Assembly: GCF_040807025.1 (NCBI RefSeq)
Contig: NC_090967.1
Span: 4,400,001-4,464,000, forward strand
From: Struthio camelus
Lineage: Eukaryota; Chordata; Aves; Struthioniformes; Struthionidae
Length of the DNA: 64,000 bases
Reading direction: 5' to 3'
The translations under genes and the position numbers were made by a program. How positions within the stretch are numbered: position 1 is the stretch's first letter; each line of letters opens with the position of its first letter. This document shows, in pieces, positions 55,501-64,000 of this stretch. Under the pieces are notes generated by a model. It made no database searches. It saw only the letters and a list, made by a program, of their open reading frames with translations, and was not told the origin of the DNA.

Positions 55501-58500
55501 TTAATGTTCAAAGACAAACCAGGGAGGCTGCAGGGGACTCTGGCCCAGGTTAATATTAATAGAATAAACACCAGGTGCCATGGGAGGCTGGCAGGAATCA
55601 GCAGAATCCCTTGACTCCCCAGTTCCGACTCTCATTTATAGATAAGGCACTTGGAGAGCTTAATGTGGCCAACTACTTCTTCAGGAATTACCTGTTCTTC
55701 GTGCCGCCATGACATCCAGTCTCCATTCTGCCTTTCTCACCGCTCGGCAGCACTCCCTACATCAAATCTGGCCCTGCGCTGCCTGGAGGTGACTTCTCCC
55801 AGTCCCGAGGGGAGACTTGGAAGTAAAAATTGAAGGATTTGTTCTCCTGAGTTTGAAACAAGAAAGTAACACAACAGGTTCAAAGGAGGAACTGATATAC
55901 ATATTGTTATGAGATAAGTCAGAATTGAAGGCAGCCTTCTGCAGAAACTCCTGCTCTGAATTGAGCGGACCAGCTGGAGCATCAAGGTAAAGCATCGGCG
56001 TCTGCAAGCTGTCGTGACTGCCTCCAAGTCAGCAATCGCAGCAGAAAAGCTGAGGAGTGACCTGCGTGGAAGATCTCCTCCTGCTTCTCAGACGCCATCT
56101 CTTAGCGATGGGCTGAGACTTGCCTGGAGGTGGCACAGTACGGGGGTTTGTCCTATGCATGTTAAGAATCACCAGCAGAAAGTTCACCAAAACAGCTCAA
56201 AAAGAACTCGTGAGCCTGAAATAGCGCCTCAAACCCACTGTGCCTGGCTTCTCCACTGCCAGCTCTGGGTGCTCTCCCGGGTGACATTTTGATCCCACTG
56301 TACTAGCAAGAACCTCCCTACCTGCTCTGCGAGGACTTCACTCACTGATGCGCCCAGCCAGCCCTACTGCCCTGTCTAGGCTGCGGTCTGCACACATGAA
56401 CGCCTCGCAGCCCCCAGGTGCACGCGACAGCCGAAAAACCACCACACAGGGCATTTTGGCTCCGCTCCTGGCCCGACTATTGGCTGGTGGATTCAACTGA
56501 AGCCAGTGTGAAGTTCTCACGTCACTGCAGAGCAGACTGCCTTGTTTTGGGGGGGCTCTGTCCCCACTTTAGTGTTCCTAAAGGGTGGCAGCTGCCCCAA
56601 GAGCCCCAGCTCACATTCACTGGCTACAGAGCAGCAGCAGGTAGAGGCACCTCTGTCTTGCTGCTAGCCACTGCCCCATTGCACGGTGGAGCAACGGGAG
56701 CAGGGCCCCGCGTCTCCTCTGCTCTTGGAGTTGGCAGCTTAACGCCAGCCTAGCATCATCCGTGACTTACACCCTGCCAAGGGTTAGTTTGAGCTAAAAT
56801 GTGCATAGAAACTCCAGGTGCGGCAGGCTCCAAAAGAGCGCGAGCAACCTACAGCTGGGGGGCAGGTACAACCCAAAACATCTGTAGCAAGACAGGGCAC
56901 TGACAGACAAGCGCTGGCTGGGGAAACAGGCCTCTGTGGGTTTTGTTTTCCAATGTAAAAGGTTATCCTACGCACTGCACAGCCCATTTCCCTTCTAGCA
57001 GGGGAGCCCATGCTGTGCTGCATGCTTGTGACAGCCAGAGAAACCCACCGCCCAGCTGCACACAGAGCAAAGGAAACGAGCAGAAAGGCATCTTCTGCCT
57101 ACCAGAGCCCTAAAGGACACCCCAGACAGCCAGATGCTAGAAGGAACTGACTCCACACATTCCTCCTTAAAAAAAAATAAAGAGGAAAAGGTAACTTTTT
57201 AAAAGTTACTTTTAGAGGGTAATAATCTAGTAATGTATATGAAACCACAGTACAAAGCCACCAAGTAAAGAACTTCTAAACCAAAGTAAAGGAAATCTCA
57301 GTGCAGCACAGGTAAGAGCAAAAATCCCAAGATGGCCAAAGGAAAGGAGAGATACCATCCGCCCTGCCAGCTGCACTCTCTCCCCCAGCCACAAAACAGC
57401 CCTCGTGTAGCACCTCTAGGACCAGATTCATCTGCTTCAGCCTTTTAAGCAGACGCCACCGCAGCGCAATACCCGGGTGCCAAGTGGAGGGGCAGGAAGT
57501 TCTCGGGACTCATTAACAACTGGCCAGACAGCATGCACTACAAGCGCGCAGGGCTTGGAAATCGCTTGACCATTCTGGGCTGAAATGACCATCATAGGCT
57601 ACAAAGCTCATCCTGGGCTCTCAGACCAGGCAGCAAGAAGGCGCTAGCTAATCATGTTCAAAAGCATCTTCAGAAGCCTTGAAGTGCTGCCACCAAACTT
57701 GGGAAAAAGTGTGCATGCCAAGAGCTTGTTTGTTTTAATTAGCGCTCCCTTCTCTCCCTCTCAGAAAATGGCCTTTGTATTTCACATGGAGAGGAGGAGA
57801 TCGCTGGTCTTCATCTCAGGCTTGGACTTACTGTCCTCACTCCTCAAACCCTGGAAAGGGAAGAGGATGTTATCTTACAGCGCAGAGGGCTGCCTTTCTA
57901 TGCGACATACTGCAGCTTTTGACATAACCACTGTTTGCTGCTGTGACCTGCAGCTGGAGATCACAAGCTCCAGGGGCAGCCAGCTAGCAGCAGGGAAGCA
58001 GGCCCCCCTGGACGCAGCAGAATACAACGCATTGTTTGCCACACCAGTTTAAGTTTGGGCAGGTTTAGCAAGGCTTGGAGCACGCAGACCTTGCAGGATG
58101 CTAATCCTGTTCTGCACAACACTGGCGCCCAGGGCTGAACGCTAGCTTCTTTTGAGAAGAGCGTTGCCACCTTTCCAGGCAGAGAGCGCAACCCTTGCTT
58201 AGGCTGAACCTGCTCTCCAAACTGGCACATCCACTAACCGACGGGCACACAAAAACGGGTCTAACGTGTTGCCAGAAGGGCCCTGTTATACCTGAAATTA
58301 CAGCGTTTGGCAAGCTCATTCTGCTCGGAGCAGAGCAGCCCTTCTGTCCTACCAGTAGGGAGAGAAGGCTTCTCTGAGCCAGCTACGTGGAGCAGCCTGT
58401 GTTCACAGTATACAGCCTCTGAAGTGCCCCTCGTTCACATGAGTCAGCATCAGCCGAGCCGGGAGCCGCGGTGATAACGTGCTGATGTGGGCACCGCTGG

Positions 58501-61500
58501 CGCTGTACCACTCCCTGGATTAGACCCGTCCCCAATGAGAAGGGCTGTGTCACTTCTCCAACCTTGGCATTGTCACATAAGGTACAACCGCCAGCTGGCG
58601 AGAGGCAGTACAGCTCTCGCAGAGGGAGGTGACTCCTTGACCAGTATCACACCCCGACAGAGCTGCCTCCACCCTAGGGCTTGTACCTTCAGACCAGGGC
58701 TAGATAACCTGCTGATGCCAGGTAGTGCTGCTATTCTACGGCTACGTGGTACTAAACCCACAAACCCACTCAGCTAGGCATCAGACTCACCAAGGAACGG
58801 CAGAGGAATGTTTCTTTGCCCTGTCTGTCCAGCTTTTCTATCTACCAAGCATATCCAGTTATCGTGGTTAATGGAAAGTCTGGCATGCTAAACTTTGTGT
58901 TTCAGGACTTAAATCAAGGCTCTGAGAAAAGTAAATGGCGCAAGTGAAGCCATTTCCCTACCGCAGGATTTTGCACCTTCCTGGGTATCTGAGCGACCAC
59001 CGTTGGATCAAGGCTGGACGGAGCCTGGGACCGGCCCGGTCTCACATCCCTGGCGCTGACGGAGGCTGCAGCGCAACTTCCCACCTTGCTCCTGGCTCAC
59101 AGCGCTGGAACTCAAAGATGCTGTTGTTTCTCCCCCTACCTCTTGGGAGAATGTTTTCGATGGGATTTTTCCCCCTCCTTAAAAAAGGACATTTCACTGT
59201 GAACTAGCAAAACCTGTTCTGGACGCACACACAGAACTGTTCACCCTCTGCGGCATTTGCAAGCAGGATTTTTTTTTGCAGGATACTATCTCGGCTCTCT
59301 CCTGCGTGTGGGCGCCTGGCAGCCTCACCCAGGGAACATGTAGACCCACAAGAATCAGATAAGTCAGGCCTTCCTAAAGGCAGGAGCTCAGGACCAAGCC
59401 CTCTTCACCGCCTGCAGCACCACCCTGCTTTGTCCGGGTCTGGAGGAGGCCGAACTGGCAGCCTCTTCTCGCTGGGAGGCAAGGGGGAAAATCCCACACC
59501 CAGAGCTGCAGCAACAGAGAGGTTCTGAGAGGGTCCTCACAGGCCTTGGTCCTGGCTACGTTTTCCTTCAATCAACAACAGACATGGAATTAACTGCAAC
59601 ATTTTAGGAAAAATCTTCCACATGTTCGGGTTTGGCAGCACCTAATACCTTTAAGAGAGCCAAAAAATAACTAATCCTCCTTCTCCTTCAGCCAAGGAGC
59701 CCAAGAGTGGGACTGGTGGAAGGAGGGGGAAGAAGAGTGAAAAGGGAAAGAGGAGGAGGAGAATGCAGGAAAATGGTAGAACTGGGACCAATCGCTCCCA
59801 GATCGCAGAAAAAGAATCTCTAAAGCTCAGATACTTCTGCGTCCCAGCCCCCAGGATGCTCCAAAGGAGCCAGCAGTGTCTGTCCTCTGATAGCAGACTG
59901 CCCTTCTCTACTTCCCCGCAAAGCATGCAATTCACTTCTGCAATGGTACCGTGAATATTGGCAGCAAGCCTCGCGTTAAACGCAATTTCTTCAGATTAAA
60001 TCAGTTTCCAAAACCCTGCAGCAGCACGAGCTGCAAAAGAACTCAAGGTGCAATTGCACCTACACCTTATCTCCCACTTTTTAGTAATGCCCTTGAACAT
60101 AGTGTTCAAATAAAGCATGTGCGTACACACACAATATACAAACAGGCCACTAAGTCAGAATATTTGGGCTACATCTCACCAAAGAGCTGCATGGGGTTTA
60201 ATTTTTCCACGAGCAACTAGAACGGTTCCTTTCAAAAAGTTACATATGGAACAGAAAAACACCTGCAAAGGCCACCTGTGATTTACCTCAGTTTAAAATA
60301 ATTCTCCTGGTGAAAAGTTTCAGCAGATGTTTTAGGATGACGCACTCGGACTTCAGAATCACGTTACTTTTGACTCACAGATGAGCTTTCACCTCTAATT
60401 GCCCTGCTACGACAACACAGCAGATCTGCACAAGTAAAATCCTCCAACAATGAATTTTCAGTGCAATCTTTCCCTTGGAAGTTGTAAAAAACTAGATGCA
60501 GGGGATTGCTTTTCTGTCGCAAGAAAAGGGATGGGGGAACGACTTAAGGAATTTATTATTTTGCTTTGCTGCTTAAGCAAAATGCTTTTACATGAATTAC
60601 AGCCAAGAAAGGAGGCAACACACGTAGCAAACATATTTGGACCAAGCTTGGAAGTGTTGAAACATTACGCCTGGAAAACACACAGAGCCAATTGGTAGAT
60701 CAGTGCAAAACTCATCTGTCTTAAATTTAAAACAGGGGCACAAAGTGCTTGTGAACTGCATTAGAGGCCAATCCCCCCGCGTTCAGCTGGAGAACTTCAG
60801 CCCACCGCCAAGCTGTGAGGAGCCATACCTAAGATGTACTTTTTACGAAGACGTAAACACGCTTTTTAGTTCAGGAGCGTCACTTTGAACTATCAATTAA
60901 GGAAGATTTTAAATGGCTTCGTTTGGCTAATAAATTACTAAAAAATTGCACCTCTGACAGTTTTTCCAGAATCGCCAGGCCTCCATTTCCTGTGCAGCGC
61001 ATACACAGGCTGAGAAGCTGGACACCCTCACCCTGCAAACCGCAAAATCCTTTCCCAGTCCCAATGTCAGCTACTATCAAGGAAGCGGGAACTTCCTGAG
61101 GTTAGGCTGCAGCTGCAATCTGCCGCTGCTCTCTGCCAGGCTGGGCTTAACGAGGGCCGGTGATCCCTAGCCAAGACCTCACCTTCCGGGCCTGAATTCT
61201 GCTCCGCTGCAGAATTTCAGCCTTTCCGTCTTTATTTTTTTGCTCCTGGAATCCATACACCGACTCGACGTTTAGTCCAAGAGCATCTCACCGCCTGCAG
61301 GCTCCTTGCCGCGCTGGTCCGTCGCCGCCCTCGCGCCCTGATGCCCACGGGACGGCTGCGGCTCGCTGGCGGCGAGGTTTGGGGCGCGGAACGAGCTCCC
61401 TCCGTCCCGGGGCCGCCGTCCCTTTCTGGCGACGAGGCGCAGCGCGTCCGCGCCGTCGACCCGGAGAGAGGACTTCAAGCGTCGCTAGAAAGCGGCGGTG

Positions 61501-62056
61501 GCGGCCGACCCGGCGTCATCCCGAGCCCGGGACCCGCCGGTGCGACAGGAACAACCGCGTCTCCTGCCAGCTCGGCCCAGGGCTCGGGCAACCTCGGAGG
61601 GCGACGAGCGGCCCAAGCCGGGAGGCTCCGCCATCTCGCTGCGCCGGCGGCCCTCGGCCTCCTCGGGACGCGGGAGGGGCCCCGCCGGTGGCACCGAGCT
61701 GGCAGTGACAGAACCGGCACCGGACCCCGGTAGCGGGGAGGGTGTGGGGGGGGGGGAACGGGCACCGGTCCGGGATGGGAGTAACGGCGCGTTGTCAGAG
61801 GGAGCGGTACCGCCACCGGACGGCGATACCGGGGGGGGGGGCACCGGGGAATAACGGCTGGCACCAAGCTGGAGGACACGAAACCGGCAAGGAGGGCACC
61901 GGGGGGGGGTGACGGCGGGAAACGGGGCAGCACCGAAGCACGGCAGCGGGGGGGGGGGGCAGCGCGCCGGGAGGGCTGAAGGCGGCGCGGGGGCAGCGGC
62001 AGGGCGCTCACCTGGCTCGCCTTGTAGAACTGCTTCTTCAGCCCCGCCACCGACAT
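31511..62056 (-). CDS. SH3GL1: SH3GL1, endophilin A2
   Basis: Ten minus-strand coding exons in order: 62012-62056, 41047-41115, 40862-40934, 39974-40117, 37903-38036, 36434-36592, 35790-35893, 34080-34204, 33552-33605, 31511-31707 (367 codons plus TGA; human 368). The start [15 protein letters not shown] is the amphipathic helix H0 of the N-BAR domain (about 1-250), which senses and bends membranes. A variable linker ([17 protein letters not shown], then the 18-codon exon [18 protein letters not shown]) leads to the C-terminal SH3 domain (about 309-365: [33 protein letters not shown]), which binds proline-rich dynamin and synaptojanin. The protein acts at the plasma membrane in clathrin-dependent and fast endocytosis. 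The first intron is 20.9 kb; the others are short. Neighbours MPND and CHAF1A match mammalian order. Confidence 0.97.
31708..41046 (-). other. SH3GL1: SH3GL1 introns 2-9
   Basis: Intron 9 is 31708-33551, intron 8 33606-34079, intron 7 34205-35789, intron 6 35894-36433, intron 5 36593-37902, intron 4 38037-39973, intron 3 40118-40861 and intron 2 40935-41046. They are non-repetitive and of moderate GC, unlike the minisatellite-filled introns further left. No additional exon, RNA gene or transposon was recognised. The most AT-rich part is 38600-39060 within intron 4. Confidence 0.7.
51309..51326. repeat. (AG)9 microsatellite
   Basis: A short pure AG dinucleotide run in SH3GL1 intron 1. Confidence 0.8.
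51960..52620. promoter_or_regulatory. Candidate conserved AT-rich element in SH3GL1 intron 1
   Basis: About 660 bp of AT-rich, non-repetitive sequence sits inside a GC-rich locus. It contains the POU octamer ATGCAAAT (52469-52476) directly after TTTAATC, plus TAGCTAGCTATAAA (around 52142), GTAAATTATCATAGCTGAAT (around 52350) and GAATTATGAAGC (around 52418). The texture, with densely packed homeodomain/POU-like words, resembles deeply conserved vertebrate noncoding elements. Function is inferred. Confidence 0.4.
52680..53420. promoter_or_regulatory. CpG-rich patch in SH3GL1 intron 1
   Basis: Sequence rich in CG dinucleotides (for example around 52785-52930 and 53215-53350) directly adjoins the AT-rich candidate element. 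It could be an intronic CpG island, an alternative promoter or a regulatory element. No matching first exon with a convincing donor joined to exon 2 was identified. Confidence 0.3.
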
Positions 62057-63727
62057 GCTGCCGCCTCGGCCGGCCGCGCACGGACACAGCGGGCGGCGGA
62101 CGCCTGGCGCGCAGCTTCCGCCGCCGCCGCCGCCGCCGCCGCGGGACCCGACCCGCCACCACTGCGCCCCCTGCCGGCCTGGCGGGGCGCCGCCACCGCC
62201 GCCGCCACCGAGAGGCGCGCGGCTAGAGCGCCGCCCTGCTGCTCGGCGGGCAGCCGCGGCGCCCCCTGCCGGCGCGGGCGGCGCAGGCCGCGAGGGAGGC
62301 GCCCCCGGGAGGAGGGGAAGGAGGTTGTGTCGCGATAGTGCCGCCCCGTCGGCTACGGTTTCCGGCCCGGCGCAGCGACGCCTTCGCCGCGGCGACGCTT
62401 CCGCGCTCTGACCGCCGCCTCAGCGGCTCCGCTCTTACCTGGCGGCGGGAGCGTCGTGGCAGCTCCGCGGTCCAGCGTAACTCTCCGCAGGAGACGGGCA
62501 CAAGCCGCCTGCGCGGGAGGCAGCGCTTTCTCAGCCGCTGGTGCAAAACAGCTCTCTCCGGACCCGTAACCGGTTCCGCTCCCGCCCTGAGTGCCCTGCT
62601 ACGGACCACGGGGCGCGTTTATAAACCTAAAGTGAAAAAAATACCTTCAGCGACGGAAGCGTGAAGGGTCAACTCCTACAACTGCCAGAGCGAGGCACCG
62701 CAGGGCGCTCGCTCCGTCCCTAAGGAGGGGGGACAACGCCAGCCCGCGAGCGCCATGGGGCCCGCAGCCCTCCCGACCAGGAGGGAGCTGCTCCCGGGGA
62801 GGCGCGGCGGGCAGGCTGGGCGGGGGCCGCGTCCCCAGCAGGCCCGTGGCGGGGCGCTGCGTCCCACGCCGCCTGGGGCAGGGCAGCACGGGGGGTCAGG
62901 GGGCGGCGGGCCGAGGCCTGGGAGCGAGGGCCCGTGTGGGGACAGTGTGGGGACAAGCTGTGCCCCCCTTCCCGCCCGCCCCCCCCCCCAAGGGCTGCCA
63001 TAGCGCTGGGAGAGGCAAAGGGGCGACTACAACTCCCAGGAGGCTCTCCGCCTCGCAGCCGCCGCCGAACTACAACTCCCAGAGGCCCTTGCGGCAGCGT
63101 CTTCGCGCCCTCCTCCCACACCCCCGCGCGGAGGGGGCTCGCGCCGGGAAGGCGCTCGCTCATTGGCTGCCGCCGCCGCCATTTCGCGGTTTGGCTCGCG
63201 CCCCCTTGACGGCGCGGCGCGGCGGCCGGGTCTTTCCCGCTGCCCGGCGCTGCGGAATGGCCGCTCCGACCTCTCCGGAGCTTTCCCCCGGGACCGCATC
63301 GCCGCTGTCTCGGCTCCCGCTCGCTGAGCAACGAGGCCTCGAGGCCAGGCGTGAAGAGCCAGCTGGAGCCTCCCTCAGCCAGCCAATCAGCTCTGCGTAG
63401 CGGGCCAGACTGACAGCAGCCTGCGCCAATCAGCTGCGGCTATCCCGCTGGCCAATCGGAAGGCAGCGAAGGCGGGCAAGCGCCGGGCCTCCCTCCGCCG
63501 GGCGAGGCGGCGTTCTCGCGAGACTTGGGCGGCGGGCGCGGGGGCGGAGCGGGCGGAAGGGCGCGTCACGTGGGGCGCGCTCCGCCTATCGGCGCGGTGA
63601 GGCGCGGGGTCGCCCCGGCTCCCGCCAAATACGAGCGGGTCCCGCTCGGGCGGGGCGAGAGGGGACCGGGCCGGGCTGTTGCCGCTGCCGCCGGCGGAGG
63701 GAGCGGCGGGCGCCGCCGCCCCCGCCC
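62057..63727. promoter_or_regulatory. SH3GL1/CHAF1A divergent CpG-island promoter
   Basis: This 1.67-kb CpG-dense region holds two ZNF143-type sites, ACTACAACTCCCAG (63026-63039 and 63069-63082). NF-Y CCAAT boxes lie at 63383-63387, 63426-63430 and 63452-63456, with one in reverse at 63162-63166. Further sites are the palindrome TCTCGCGAGA (63514-63523), an E-box CACGTG (63567-63572) and an E2F-type CCCGCCAAA (63621-63629). The CCAAT, CGCG and E2F sites cluster on the right, fitting a cell-cycle-controlled CHAF1A promoter. The CpG island continues into both genes. Confidence 0.8.
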
Positions 63728-63734
63728 ATGGCAG
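63728..63734 (+). CDS. CHAF1A: Probable CHAF1A first coding exon (partial gene)
   Basis: ATGGCAG with a strong Kozak context (CCCATGG) is followed at 63735 by a good donor, GTAGGG. It would encode Met-Ala plus one base of the next codon, and the rest lies beyond the window. The assignment rests on conserved gene order (SH3GL1 is head-to-head with CHAF1A in mammals) and on the promoter's E2F and CCAAT sites. CHAF1A is the large subunit of chromatin assembly factor 1, which deposits H3-H4 behind replication forks. Seven bases cannot prove identity; the true start could be another ATG downstream. The sequence 63735-64000 would be intron 1. Confidence 0.5.
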
Positions 63735-64000
63735 GTAGGGGGGGCTGCGGGGCCCCCGGGCGGCGCCCTCGGCTCCGCCGGCCCGCTGCGGTTCCCGGCG
63801 GGTGCGCTGAGGCCTCCTGCGGTAACAAAGGGAGGCGCCGGGCCTGGTCCCGCCGCCGCTGCGGCCCGGTGGCCGCTGTCCCCCGCTCGCTGCCGCCGCT
63901 GCTACTCGGGGGGTGGCCAGGCCCTCTCAGGGCGCCGGGTCGCGGCTGGGCTTTGTGTGGCCGAGAGGTCCCGACTGCCCTGCGTGTTGGGGAGGGGCGT

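Larger units (their letters stand above)
41116..62011 (-). other. SH3GL1: SH3GL1 intron 1 (20.9 kb)
   Basis: This is the longest gene-free stretch in the window. Composition alternates between moderate-GC sequence and local islands: CpG-richer parts near 42450-43650, 45090-45420 and 52680-53420, and AT-rich parts near 46780-47110, 48180-48330 and 51900-52620. A few homopolymer runs occur (42401-42418, 52258-52270, 53461-53479). Open frames here are short and show no family I recognise. No CR1-type LINE tail was seen. Confidence 0.65.

Noticed and set aside
41116-62011. Search by eye for CR1 LINE 3' ends, LTR elements and tRNA or microRNA genes in the large intron
   Set aside because: No characteristic CR1 tail, LTR pair, tRNA boxes or convincing hairpin was recognised. 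Old, diverged copies could still be missed without a database search.

Overview
This window comes from a vertebrate nuclear genome, most likely a bird. It carries an unbroken run of genes in the order known from human 19p13.3: YJU2 (3' end only), SHD, TMIGD2, FSD1, STAP2, MPND, SH3GL1 and the first coding bases of a probable CHAF1A. Very short introns, extreme GC content, CpG islands and GC-rich minisatellites are typical of an avian microchromosome (this block is on chromosome 28 in chicken). The species cannot be named from the sequence. No recognisable CR1, LTR or DNA-transposon copy was seen by eye.

Layout. 1-2.7 kb: last two coding exons and 3' UTR of YJU2 (+). 2.7-4.1 kb: intergenic DNA with a small AT-rich, homeodomain-site-rich island. 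4.1-7.0 kb: SHD (+), six coding exons. 7.8-10.2 kb: TMIGD2 (-), four or five coding exons. 11.6-17.1 kb: FSD1 (+), 13 coding exons. 18.0-25.0 kb: STAP2 (-), 12 coding exons with minisatellite-filled introns. 25.4-28.9 kb: MPND (+), 13 coding exons. 31.5-62.1 kb: SH3GL1/endophilin A2 (-), 10 coding exons, a long 3' UTR and a 21-kb first intron. 62.1-63.7 kb: a CpG-island promoter shared by SH3GL1 and CHAF1A (+).

From SHD onward the seven genes alternate strand strictly (+ - + - + - +). This gives three divergent promoters (TMIGD2/FSD1, STAP2/MPND, SH3GL1/CHAF1A) and three tail-to-tail ends (SHD/TMIGD2, FSD1/STAP2, MPND/SH3GL1), some only a few hundred bases apart. Base composition changes sharply near 29 kb. 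Everything to the left is compact, very GC-rich and full of tandem repeats; the SH3GL1 interior is longer, of moderate GC, and holds AT-rich stretches that may be conserved regulatory DNA.

The genes are not one pathway. Several are adaptors or receptors of tyrosine-kinase and immune signalling (SHD and STAP2 with SH2 domains, TMIGD2 as a co-stimulatory receptor). FSD1 acts on microtubules, SH3GL1 in endocytosis, MPND is a nuclear JAMM protein, YJU2 a splicing factor and CHAF1A a replication-coupled histone chaperone. All exon models were built by hand from splice sites, reading phase and remembered vertebrate orthologues. Each full model closes in frame: 321, 220 (or 231), 495, 356, 491 and 367 residues for SHD, TMIGD2, FSD1, STAP2, MPND and SH3GL1.
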